From: Thalassospira profundimaris
GTDB lineage: Bacteria > Pseudomonadota > Alphaproteobacteria > Rhodospirillales > Thalassospiraceae
Reading direction: 5' to 3'
Assembly (NCBI RefSeq): GCF_003326795.1
Contig: NZ_JPWI01000001.1
Coordinates: forward strand, 372,001 to 436,000
DNA length: 64,000 nt
The notes under the pieces are model-generated. The model did no database searches and had not been told where the DNA came from. It saw nothing but the letters and a program-made list of their open reading frames with translations. Of this stretch, positions 17,099-25,040 are shown piece after piece (positions within the stretch are counted from its first letter, which is position 1; the number at the start of each line of letters is the position of its first letter). Both the position numbers and the translations under genes were made by a program.

Positions 17099-18046
17099 AT
17101 GGGGAGGCGAAATAGCCTGAAATCCCGTTTCCGCGACCGGCATATTGCCAAATGCATCAGTTCACTTGTTCTGGCCGCCTGTTTTCTTTTTATTCCAATT
17201 CCAGATTTATCTGTGTCTTTCGCCCATGAGAACAGGGGTGAAGCACATGCGCAAAGTGATCATGCTCCATTTGACGGGCACTATGTCATTCATCTTTCCG
17301 AAAATGCACGCAGCCGGTCAGCCGGTCGGCGTGAACCGGGATATTTTGACAGTCTTGTAATCGAACTTTTTGACAAGGCCGGATTGCAGGTCGGACTTGT
17401 CGATCAGATGCCCTGGAAACGACAGCTTGAAGAAGCCGATCACGAAAGCGGTCATGTCATTTATCCGATGACCCGGTCGCAGGATCGTGAAAACAGTTTC
17501 AAATGGGTTGGTCCGGTCAGTCGGACGATATGGAATCTCTATGGTTTCGCAATGCATGGCTGGGCGGAAAGGGGATTTTCCAACATCCTTGAGGATGCTC
17601 GCATCGGTGTCCTGATGGGGTCGGCGCGTGAAACCTATTTGCGCGCGCGCGGGGCACAAAGACTGGTTATTGTACCGCGTGAAGAGCTTCTTTTGCCGAT
17701 GATGCGGGCAGATCGTGTTGATCTGATTGCAATTGGTGGCAATGTGCTGCGCTATTACATTGACCAGGCCAATGACGAGGCTAGGGGGGAAGATCTTCCC
17801 GAGATTGACGGCGTGGTGCCCTATCGCAGTTGCTACCTTTACATTGCCATAAGTGGCGATGTTCCCGATGACGACATATCCGGCCTGCAAAGACAGCTTG
17901 ATCTTTTTAAAACTGACGGTTTCTTTGTTGAAAATCGCCGCTCCCACGGACTTTCAGCCAACCCCGAAAACGGGTTCATCCGGGCGATGCTCGATCTTGG
18001 AAATAACGGCCTGGGATGTATAGATCTCTCGGGTCTTGATGAATAG
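17099..18046 (+). CDS. periplasmic solute-binding family 3-like protein
   Basis: A 315-residue exported protein with a long basic N-terminus and a hydrophobic signal segment (residues ~19-34), cleaved near SFA. The mature part resembles the type 2 periplasmic binding fold (SBP_bac_3): an early F-D-S-L-V-I-E-L-F-D-K-A-G helix, M-P-W-K-R-Q-L-E-E, and the central 'IGVLMGSARETYL' hinge-like strand. No permease gene is adjacent, so it may be an orphan receptor or a degenerate transporter subunit. It starts one base after dnaQ, which implies co-transcription with dnaQ. Confidence 0.7.
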   Translation: MGRRNSLKSRFRDRHIAKCISSLVLAACFLFIPIPDLSVSFAHENRGEAHAQSDHAPFDGHYVIHLSENARSRSAGRREPGYFDSLVIELFDKAGLQVGLVDQMPWKRQLEEADHESGHVIYPMTRSQDRENSFKWVGPVSRTIWNLYGFAMHGWAERGFSNILEDARIGVLMGSARETYLRARGAQRLVIVPREELLLPMMRADRVDLIAIGGNVLRYYIDQANDEARGEDLPEIDGVVPYRSCYLYIAISGDVPDDDISGLQRQLDLFKTDGFFVENRRSHGLSANPENGFIRAMLDLGNNGLGCIDLSGLDE

Positions 18047-18059
18047 GAAACGGCTGGAA

Positions 18060-18785
18060 TCAGTCCTGTGACGGATCGGCAAACAGCATGCCGAATGCGT
18101 CGCGGTGTTTCTGATCACCGATCAGATTGACCGTTGCCCAAAGTCCCGCCACGGCACTTGAAACCACCGGAATTCCTGTTTCCTTTTCAAGGGTCGGTGC
18201 CAGATCAATCGTCCGCAACCCGCCACATGAAATAAGCAAGGCATCGCATTCCCCGCTTTGCATCAGCAATTCCCGGCACCGCGCCATCAGATATTCGCCC
18301 GAAATATGCGGAAGATCGGCAATATTGCGAATATTGAGGCCCGCGATTTTCATTACCCTGATACCATAGACAGACAGATAGTCGCATAGCTTGGCATTCA
18401 CATCGTCTTCATAGGCGCTCAGAACGGCAATTTTTTTGGCAGAAAACCGGGCCAGACCATCAATGATCGCCTGACTCATCGTGGTGGCAGGCAGCCCGGT
18501 TGCTGATTTCAATATTGAAATCAGCTTTTCATTGAAATCCGGGCCTTTAAAAAAGCTTAGCGACGTTCCCATCAGACTGACCGCATCTGCACCCGATGCA
18601 GCAAGCAAAATGGCATGATCTGCAGTATCGGCGATGACCCGGTCGTAATCCTTGTGGGCCATTTCCACCAGACCAAGACCGCGGGCGATAAAATTCATAT
18701 CCGGATAGATATGCTGTGCTTCGGGTGGGATCTGGCCTTCACGCGGTGGTACGATCAGTCCGAATGTTGGAACAGGATCTGGCAT
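18060..18785 (-). CDS. arylmalonate decarboxylase (AMDase)-like enzyme, Asp/Glu racemase superfamily
   Basis: A 241-residue protein matching Bordetella AMDase in length and motif order. FGLIVPPREGQIP opens the protein. The dioxyanion-hole residues T74 and S75 lie in LMGTSLSF, and Y125 lies in AYEDDVN. The single catalytic C187 lies in SCGGL with G188. The first superfamily cysteine position is G73, as in true AMDases (G74 in Bordetella); racemases and maleate isomerases have Cys there. AMDases decarboxylate disubstituted malonates without cofactor; their natural substrate is not established. Its ATG overlaps the tctA stop as TAATG, so it is translationally coupled to a TctCBA transporter. Confidence 0.87.
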   Translation of the reverse strand: MPDPVPTFGLIVPPREGQIPPEAQHIYPDMNFIARGLGLVEMAHKDYDRVIADTADHAILLAASGADAVSLMGTSLSFFKGPDFNEKLISILKSATGLPATTMSQAIIDGLARFSAKKIAVLSAYEDDVNAKLCDYLSVYGIRVMKIAGLNIRNIADLPHISGEYLMARCRELLMQSGECDALLISCGGLRTIDLAPTLEKETGIPVVSSAVAGLWATVNLIGDQKHRDAFGMLFADPSQD

Positions 18786-20260
18786 TACGATACCTTCTGC
18801 TTTTTACGCAATTTCAATTCGCTGCGCAGGCTCCAGACAATCGAAAGAACCGCAATCGCAAGAAGAATGCCCGATACCGGATTGGTAATGAGTGGCAAGA
18901 AGCTGCCGTCATAAATTACCAGTCCGGATCTGAGATTCTGTTCAGCCATCGGGGTCAGGATATAGGCGATGATAAAGGCTCCCGTGGGGATCCGGGCCTT
19001 GGTCATGACATATCCCAGGCAGGCAAATACCAGCATGACACCGATATCAAAGAACCGGCTTGAGACCGAAAAAGCCCCGATCATACAGAACACAACAATG
19101 GGCGCGAGAAGGTAGGCTTTGTTGATATGGGCAAGTTTGGCCAGAAACGGTGTTGCGACCACCATGATCAGAAACATCGCAAGGTTGCCTGCAAGGGCAC
19201 CGGCAATGATGGTATAGGCAACGTCGGGGTTTTCGGCGAAAAGCAGCGGGCCGGGATTAAGGTTGTGAATGACCATCGCCCCAAGCAAAACCGCCGTAAT
19301 CACTGACCCGGGAATGCCAAGGGTGATCAGCGGTACGAGCGCGCCGACCGTACCCGCGTTGTTTGCAGTTTCAGCAGCAATAATGCCTTCTTCAGCACCG
19401 TTACCAAACTTTTCCGGGGTTTTGGAGGCTGCCTTGGCCACGGAATAGGACGCAACAGATGCAGCTGTTCCGCCAACGCCGGGCAAAATGCCGATCCAGG
19501 TGCCGATAAAGGAGGACCGGATATAGGTCATCAGATAATTGGTGACATCGCGCCAATGCATGGAAACGCGGGCTTTTGCCTTGCCTGCCTTGGTGCCGCT
19601 CAGAACACCTTCACAATCAATCAGGACCTGTCCCAGAACCAGCATGCCAAGAATAACCGGCAAAAGGGTCAAACCGTTATCAAGCGACGAAAAGCCGAAT
19701 GTCAGGCGGATGGAGCCAGAAATCGGATCAATTCCGGGCAGGGAAAGCATTGCGCCGAAGGCCGCCGATATCAGGCCGGCCAGAAGACTGCCCTGTGATA
19801 CTGCGGCAATCAGGCTGAGCGCGACAACCGTCATGGCAAAGATGTCAAAGGGCCCGAATTTAACTGCGATTGCCGACAAGGGCGGCGAAAGAACAGCCAG
19901 CATCACCCAGGCGAAAATACCGCCAAAGACAGATGCCAGAACGCCAAGACCCAATGCCCGTCCCGGTTCGCCGCGGGCCGCCATCGGATAGCCGTCAAGG
20001 GTGGTCATGATTGCGGCTTCTGTGCCGGGCATCCGCATCAGGGTCGCACTGATCAACCCGCCGGTTGTTGCGCCGATATACATCGATACAAGCAACAGCA
20101 AGGCATCATTGCCATTCATGAAATAAGTCATCGGCAAGGTTAGTGAAATAACCATTGCACCAGACAGGCCGGGGATTGAACCGACAAATATCCCGATCCC
20201 GGCTCCGGCAAAAATCCAGATCAGACCGGACGTAAAGACATAAATATATGCGTCGAGCAT
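18785..20260 (-). CDS. tctA: tripartite tricarboxylate transporter, large permease TctA
   Basis: A 491-residue membrane protein with about eleven hydrophobic segments. The TctA signatures are GSIPGLSGAMVISL near the N-terminus (the conserved GxxPGLxG loop) and GILPGVGGTAASVASY in the second half, a pseudo-repeat of the same loop. The loop ITLGIPGSVITAVLLGAM is also conserved. TctA carries out secondary uptake with the small subunit TctB and the binding protein TctC, classically for citrate or other carboxylates. The stop overlaps the AMDase start, and tctB lies 36 bp upstream. Confidence 0.96.
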   Translation of the reverse strand: MLDAYIYVFTSGLIWIFAGAGIGIFVGSIPGLSGAMVISLTLPMTYFMNGNDALLLLVSMYIGATTGGLISATLMRMPGTEAAIMTTLDGYPMAARGEPGRALGLGVLASVFGGIFAWVMLAVLSPPLSAIAVKFGPFDIFAMTVVALSLIAAVSQGSLLAGLISAAFGAMLSLPGIDPISGSIRLTFGFSSLDNGLTLLPVILGMLVLGQVLIDCEGVLSGTKAGKAKARVSMHWRDVTNYLMTYIRSSFIGTWIGILPGVGGTAASVASYSVAKAASKTPEKFGNGAEEGIIAAETANNAGTVGALVPLITLGIPGSVITAVLLGAMVIHNLNPGPLLFAENPDVAYTIIAGALAGNLAMFLIMVVATPFLAKLAHINKAYLLAPIVVFCMIGAFSVSSRFFDIGVMLVFACLGYVMTKARIPTGAFIIAYILTPMAEQNLRSGLVIYDGSFLPLITNPVSGILLAIAVLSIVWSLRSELKLRKKQKVS

Positions 20261-20296
20261 TGAGATACTCCTGACCCTGCAATCTGTGCCGGGACG

Positions 20297-20788
20297 TTAG
20301 ATATCGATATAAAACAGATGCTTGAAAACAAGGTCGAGCACGACGGCAAGCACGATGCTGCTTCCGGCAATCAAAAGAACCTTTTTCGGACTGTCGGGTC
20401 GGGCCAGAAGACACATGGCCAGACACAGGAAGACCGATGTTGAAATGCGGAAATCAACCCCGGCATAGGACATGGCCGCAAGGTAGAGCACCATGGTCGC
20501 CAGCATCAGCGCCGGTTTGCGGTATTTCTTCCAGGAAAAGGACCGGGTGACACTTTCCGGATCCATTGGGGATTCAGTGCCGGAATGATTTCTGATCAGA
20601 CTGATCGCCTGCAAGGCAACCAGACCAAGAGTGATCAGTCCAAGGGCTTTGGGAAAAGCGGCGCTGCCAAGCGGTTCGTAGCTGGCAGGGGGTAGCAGGC
20701 TGCTTCCGTAAAGGCTGGCCGCCGCAAAAGCGGCGACCAGAAGTAGGAAAACAATCGCTACCGCGTTCTGAGTGAGGAAGCGGTACAT
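20297..20788 (-). CDS. tctB: tripartite tricarboxylate transporter, small permease TctB
   Basis: A 163-residue protein with four predicted membrane helices: residues ~11-30, ~45-65, ~95-112 and ~128-155. The short polar loop GSAAFPKALGLITLGLVAL (P-x-x-G/L) is the TctB/DUF1468 mark. It lies between tctC and tctA. A strong stem-loop separates it from tctC and probably lowers expression relative to the binding protein. Confidence 0.92.
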   Translation of the reverse strand: MYRFLTQNAVAIVFLLLVAAFAAASLYGSSLLPPASYEPLGSAAFPKALGLITLGLVALQAISLIRNHSGTESPMDPESVTRSFSWKKYRKPALMLATMVLYLAAMSYAGVDFRISTSVFLCLAMCLLARPDSPKKVLLIAGSSIVLAVVLDLVFKHLFYIDI

Positions 20789-20804
20789 TGGACTACTCCA
20801 ATTT

Positions 20805-20827
20805 CGCCCCGATCATTGATCGGGGCG
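20805..20827 (-). promoter_or_regulatory. stem-loop between tctC and tctB
   Basis: A perfect 10-bp stem CGCCCCGATC (20805-20814) / GATCGGGGCG (20818-20827) with a 3-nt loop, located in the 81-bp gap. It lacks a long T tract on the minus strand. It is more likely a 3'-end stabiliser or partial attenuator that lets the binding protein be made in excess. Confidence 0.7.
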
Positions 20828-20869
20828 GGGTGTCATCTGCGAACAGGGAACGCCTTTTACAAAGGGTTT

Positions 20870-21835
20870 CTATTTGGCAGAAGACTTCTTGACGATCTCC
20901 ACCACGTCAACATAGCGCTGATAGTCCTGCGCAACCGCATCCTTCAGCTCCTGTCCGCGTTTGATGGACAACGTTTCACCATTTTTCTCGAGATAGGCCG
21001 CAACTTCCGGGCTGTGCAGGGCGATTTCAATCGCATCGGCAAGTTTGTCGATATTTTCCTGCGGGGTTCCGGCCGGAACCCAGTAACGGCGGTTCAGGCA
21101 GGCCTCGACATCAAAGCCGAGTTCCTTGGCGGTTGGCAGATCGGGGGCATCGTCAAAACGTTCGTTGCCGAGAGCCGCCAGCGGTTTCAGATCTTCCTTG
21201 CCGCGCGTGATCCAGGATGCAGACATGAATGCCATATCAAGCAATCCGCTTTTCAATGCGGCAAAGCGTTTTGACGTTCCGCCCGTCGGAACAATCGTCC
21301 AGCTGGTATCGGAAGCCGCCATCAGCTGTGCAGACGGGAAGTGCGTTGCGCTTCCGATATCGTCGGCCTGTTTCAGGTCGCCCGGGTTCTTCGCGGCGTA
21401 GTCGAGCATATCCTGAAGGCTGTTGAATTCGGAATCGATTGGCACAGCAACAAACATGCAGCCCTGGCTGGCCTGAATGACCGGTTCAAAATCGGCGGGG
21501 CTATAGTTCACGCGGCCAAGGGCGGCGGCGGCAAACATTTCCTGATGAATCTGCAGGACAGTATAGCCATCCGGCTTTGATTCAAGCACGTGACGGGTAC
21601 CAACTGTGCCTGCTGCACCATCGGCATTCACAACAACTACCGGCGCTGGCAGCAGTTTTTCTTTTTCGATAACTGCCTGAACGGCACGGGCCAGACCGTC
21701 ACTGCCGCCACCGGCACGGAACGGAATGATCAGTTTTACCGGCTTTTCAGGAAACTCGGCTTGGGCCGGAAAGGCAGCTGCGCCGAACGAAATTCCGATC
21801 AGGGCTGCAATGGCTGTCTTGGTCATAAATCGCAT
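20870..21835 (-). CDS. tctC: tripartite tricarboxylate transporter substrate-binding protein TctC
   Basis: A 321-residue periplasmic binding protein of the Bug/TctC family. The ATG at 21835 is preferred because GGGAGG precedes it and it begins the signal peptide MRFMTKTAIAALIGISFGAA, cleaved near AQA. Typical Bug motifs follow: FPEKPVKLIIPFRAGGGSD, VVVVNADGAAGTVGT, and the KPDGYTVL strand. The substrate pocket loop around FEPVIQASQ lacks the usual long hydrophobic pair, so the ligand is hard to guess. Bug proteins bind carboxylates through the beta1-alphaA loop. It is the first gene of the tctCBA-AMDase unit. Confidence 0.95.
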   Translation of the reverse strand: MRFMTKTAIAALIGISFGAAAFPAQAEFPEKPVKLIIPFRAGGGSDGLARAVQAVIEKEKLLPAPVVVVNADGAAGTVGTRHVLESKPDGYTVLQIHQEMFAAAALGRVNYSPADFEPVIQASQGCMFVAVPIDSEFNSLQDMLDYAAKNPGDLKQADDIGSATHFPSAQLMAASDTSWTIVPTGGTSKRFAALKSGLLDMAFMSASWITRGKEDLKPLAALGNERFDDAPDLPTAKELGFDVEACLNRRYWVPAGTPQENIDKLADAIEIALHSPEVAAYLEKNGETLSIKRGQELKDAVAQDYQRYVDVVEIVKKSSAK

Positions 21836-21900
21836 TTTGGATCCTCCCAGGGTTTTTCTGTGATCGCACATTCTCGCTGGTGTCGATCATTAAAATTAGA

Positions 21901-21936
21901 TTGACTATAAACATTCTAGTAGTCAACTATCTAGTT
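21901..21936. promoter_or_regulatory. divergent promoter/operator between tctC and the enolase-family gene
   Basis: TTGACTA (21901-21907) and TAGTCAA (21920-21926) form a 7-bp inverted repeat with 12 nt between, so each strand carries a TTGACT -35-like hexamer. An overlapping palindrome AACTA-TC-TAGTT lies at 21925-21936. The layout suits a regulator that controls both units, and the nearby MarR protein is the obvious candidate. Assignment is inference. Confidence 0.55.
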
Positions 21937-22011
21937 ATACATTATTTCAAACTTATCGTTTTCGGGTCGCAGAAACCCGAACAAAAGCCTTATAAATCAA
22001 GGAGAAGAAAC

Positions 22012-23169
22012 GTGAACCTTGCCATCAAATCCGTTAAGGCCATCCCGGCCTATATCCCGGTAAACCTTGCTGTTGGACCGGTTGATGTTGAAACGGCACT
22101 GTCTTGTGTTGTGATCGAGATTACAACCGAAGACGGGGTGGTGGGGCATGGTTTTACCGCTATTACCGACGAGGAAGTCATTGCCGGGATCATCAGTGAA
22201 CTTGTCGAACCGAACATCGTTTCCCTGAACAGTCTCAACCGCGAACATATTGCCGAACGTCTATACTGGCTGCTCAGCCCGCGTGGCCAGACCGGTTACG
22301 CCAGCCACGTTGTTTCGGCGGTTGATCTCGCACTTTGGGACATTCTTGGCAAGGTGGTCGATCAGCCCTGCTGGCGTCTGCTTGGCGGTGCACGCAACGA
22401 AGTACCGCTTTATGTGACCTTTGGTTTTGGCTCCTTTGATCGTGACCAGCTTTCTGATGCGGCAAAGCATCTTAAAAATGATGGTGTCGAACGTTTCAAG
22501 ATGGTGGTCGGCCATCATGCCCTTAAGAAACGCAATGATGGCGCATCGGTACGCGCAATCATTGACGAAGACATCCAGCGTGTCCGCATTGTGCGCGAGG
22601 CAATTGGCGATTGCGACCTCTTCATTGATGCAAATTGCAGCCTGGATGCGTCGTCGGCGCGTTATCTTGCTGATCGTTTGCGAGACTATAATGTGACCTT
22701 CTTTGAAGAACCGCTGCGTGACAATGATGTGAAACGTATGCGTGACTTGCGAGAACAGACCGGAATGCGGACTGCGGCCGGTCAGAATGAAGGTCAGCTT
22801 TTCCGGTTCCGTGACCTGCTTGAAGCTGGCGCGGTTGACGTGATTCAGCCCAATGTCGCGATTTGTGGCGGTCTGACAGCCGGTGCGAAAGTTGCAGCCC
22901 TGGCCCAGGCCCACAATGTCACGATGGCAAATGGCGGTGCCTTCCCGTTCCATAACATGCATCTGCATGCGGGCATGGCAAATGGCGGTCTGGTGGAATG
23001 GCATCTGATATCGGTCGAAATGTGCCGCGCGCTCTATGGCAACCTGCCCGATCGTGTCGGCTCGACAATCACCCTGCCGGAAAAACCGGGACTTGGTTTT
23101 GTTGCCGATGCCGACGCATTGCGTGATTTCGCGTCCCGTCCGACATCGCATGGTGTTGGCAAGGGCTGA
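22012..23169 (+). CDS. enolase-superfamily (mandelate racemase/muconate lactonizing type) enzyme
   Basis: A 385-residue enzyme starting at GTG 22012, which has AAGGAG eight bases upstream; frames upstream of it are AT-rich and non-protein-like. N-terminal capping domain ~1-125, then a TIM barrel. Metal-ligand candidates are D206 (FIDANCSLD), E232/E233 (FFEEPL) and the acidic residue in AAGQNEG (~257-261). The general-base dyad would be D276 (VDVIQP) and a histidine in FPFHNMHLH (314-319). The second-strand K-x-K motif reads K163-M-V, so one lysine is missing. Members racemise or dehydrate hydroxyacids. It is followed after 4 bp by an FMN hydroxyacid dehydrogenase, suggesting successive steps. 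Confidence 0.9.
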   Translation: MNLAIKSVKAIPAYIPVNLAVGPVDVETALSCVVIEITTEDGVVGHGFTAITDEEVIAGIISELVEPNIVSLNSLNREHIAERLYWLLSPRGQTGYASHVVSAVDLALWDILGKVVDQPCWRLLGGARNEVPLYVTFGFGSFDRDQLSDAAKHLKNDGVERFKMVVGHHALKKRNDGASVRAIIDEDIQRVRIVREAIGDCDLFIDANCSLDASSARYLADRLRDYNVTFFEEPLRDNDVKRMRDLREQTGMRTAAGQNEGQLFRFRDLLEAGAVDVIQPNVAICGGLTAGAKVAALAQAHNVTMANGGAFPFHNMHLHAGMANGGLVEWHLISVEMCRALYGNLPDRVGSTITLPEKPGLGFVADADALRDFASRPTSHGVGKG

Positions 23170-23173
23170 TATC

Positions 23174-24298
23174 ATGTCGCGACTTGTTTCATTTGATGAT
23201 GCACGGGAAAAAGCGCGGCGGCGAATGCCGCGCTTTGCCTTTGACTTTATTGATGGCGGGGCGGGGACCGAAACCGGTTTGGGGCGCAACCGTGCGGCTT
23301 TTATCAACCGTATCCTTGAACCACGCGCCCTGATCAATGTTGATGGGGATCTGTCAACCCGGACCCGGTTTCTCGGCAAGTCCTGGGCGGCACCATACGG
23401 AGTGGCCCCGGTTGGACTTGCCGGACTGGCCTGGCCGGGAATTGACCGGTTTCTTGCCCGCGCGGCCGAGCAGGCCGGTGTGCCCTATTGCGCATCGACC
23501 CCGTCGACCGCCAAGCTTGAAGACCTGCACGACTGTGCGCCGAATTCCGGCTGGTTCCAGCTATATGTCGGCAGTTCGCAGGAAATCGTTGATGATCTGA
23601 TCGAACGGGCCCGCATCGCCGGATATGATACCCTGATTGTTACTGCCGACGTGCCGCGTCCGGGCAAAAGACGTCGCGATTTGCGCAACCAGTTTGCCTT
23701 GCCGCTTAAAATCACGCCGCGATTCATCTGGGAACTCGCAAGTCACCCGAAATGGTCGCTTGGCGTTTTGCGTCATGGGGCACCGCGCTTTGCCAATCTT
23801 GAACGCTATGCCGAACCGGGGGCGAGTACCACATCGCTTGCCAGCCTGATGGCCAAGCAAAGTTCTGGTCGGCTGGATTGGGATCTTCTGGCCGATATCC
23901 GTTCGAAATGGCCGGGCAAGCTGATCCTGAAAGGGATTTTGTCGCCACAGGACGCACAAAGGGCCACAAGTGAGGGCGTGGATGCCATTGTGGTTTCCAA
24001 TCATGGCGGGCGGCAGCTTGATGGTGCACCGGCAACCCTTGATGCGCTCGGACCGATCCGCGATGCGGTCGGGCCTGATTTCCCGCTGATTGTTGATGGC
24101 GGGATCAGAAGCGGCGAAGATGTTCTCAAGGCCCTGATGGCCGGGGCTGATTTTGTGCTGATGGGACGGGCGTTTCTCTATAGTGTTGCAGCACTTGGGC
24201 AGGATGGTGCGGCAGAAGCATTCACCATGCTTCAGACAGAGCTGACGAATGCTATGGCCCAGACCGGTGTGCGGGATATAGTTGATATTTCGAAGTAA
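23174..24298 (+). CDS. FMN-dependent alpha-hydroxyacid dehydrogenase
   Basis: A 374-residue enzyme of the LldD/mandelate dehydrogenase/glycolate oxidase family, oxidising a 2-hydroxyacid to a 2-oxoacid via FMN. FDFIDGGAGTE near residue 24 and APVGLAGLAWP (78-88) are the FMN-binding start. K253 (LILKGI) contacts FMN. The catalytic H277 and substrate-binding R280 lie in SNHGGRQLDG. DGGIRSGEDV and LMGRAFLY complete the barrel. The ATG 4 bp after the enolase-family stop implies one transcript. The substrate may be lactate, mandelate or a related acid; the context of AMDase and enolase-like enzymes favours something other than simple lactate. Confidence 0.93.
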   Translation: MSRLVSFDDAREKARRRMPRFAFDFIDGGAGTETGLGRNRAAFINRILEPRALINVDGDLSTRTRFLGKSWAAPYGVAPVGLAGLAWPGIDRFLARAAEQAGVPYCASTPSTAKLEDLHDCAPNSGWFQLYVGSSQEIVDDLIERARIAGYDTLIVTADVPRPGKRRRDLRNQFALPLKITPRFIWELASHPKWSLGVLRHGAPRFANLERYAEPGASTTSLASLMAKQSSGRLDWDLLADIRSKWPGKLILKGILSPQDAQRATSEGVDAIVVSNHGGRQLDGAPATLDALGPIRDAVGPDFPLIVDGGIRSGEDVLKALMAGADFVLMGRAFLYSVAALGQDGAAEAFTMLQTELTNAMAQTGVRDIVDISK

Positions 24299-24371
24299 CG
24301 AAGTTATTCGAAAAGACATGGCGTTGATCGGGTCCGATTTCCGTGTCTTTCAATAGAACGAGATTAAAAAC

Positions 24372-24815
24372 TTGGCTAAAAACAACGATGTCGCGCTGGG
24401 TCCGCTTGAAGATTTCATCGGATTTTATTTGCGCCGCGCCTATGAAAAAGCATTCTCGGATTTCTCGGAGATTCTCGGGAACGATTCCCTGCGACCGGGG
24501 AATTTTACGCTTCTGGTCCTGATCCATGAAAATCCCGGTATTACCCAGGTCGAGATTTGCCGCGCTGCCGGACGGGACAAGTCCGGAGTGACCCTGTCGC
24601 TGCGCCAGATGGAAGATGACGACCTGATCGAACGCATTCGTGTTGAAGGTGATCGTCGTTCCTATGCCAGCTATATCACCCTCAAGGGACGCGAGCTGTA
24701 TGCGCGGGTACTTGAAAAGGGCGAGATCCACAAAAAACAGCTTGATGATCGCATTGGCGCCGACAAAAAGGCCGAAATGATCGATCTTCTCAAAAAGCTG
24801 ATCGACGAGAACTAG
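24372..24815 (+). CDS. MarR-family transcriptional regulator
   Basis: A 147-residue winged-helix regulator that appears to start with TTG at 24372. The DNA-binding region reads TQVEICRAAGRDKSGVTLSLRQMEDDDLIERIRVEGDRRSY, the MarR helix-turn-helix plus wing, with D-R-R at the wing tip. Helices at both ends form the dimer. MarR proteins usually respond to small aromatic or carboxylic ligands. It follows the hydroxyacid dehydrogenase by 73 bp and is the best candidate regulator of the divergent tctC/enolase promoters. Confidence 0.88.
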   Translation: MAKNNDVALGPLEDFIGFYLRRAYEKAFSDFSEILGNDSLRPGNFTLLVLIHENPGITQVEICRAAGRDKSGVTLSLRQMEDDDLIERIRVEGDRRSYASYITLKGRELYARVLEKGEIHKKQLDDRIGADKKAEMIDLLKKLIDEN

Positions 24816-24944
24816 GTACTTTTTTACCGGGTTTACCGGGCACGATGCCATACCGGTTCCTGCAAGTGCAGGGCCGGGTTTGATGTGTCGTGCTCTGTAA
24901 ATAATGACAGTCGTAATGTTCTTGGTCTGGACCTGTCCGCCCGA

Positions 24945-24961
24945 AATTGGTAATACCAATT
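24945..24961. promoter_or_regulatory. GntR/FadR-family (LldR/LutR-type) operator upstream of lutA
   Basis: A perfect 17-bp palindrome AATTGGTAATACCAATT, 80 bp before the lutA start. It matches the N-TGGT-x-x-x-ACCA-N consensus of FadR-subfamily GntR regulators, including LldR, the lactate-responsive repressor. No GntR gene is in the window, so the regulator would act from elsewhere. Confidence 0.75.
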
Positions 24962-25040
24962 ATAAGAGATTTCGGCCAGACGGATTCCTGCCCGCACAAA
25001 ACATCCGTCAATGGCCCAAAAGCCCGAGAGAGGATACGCC

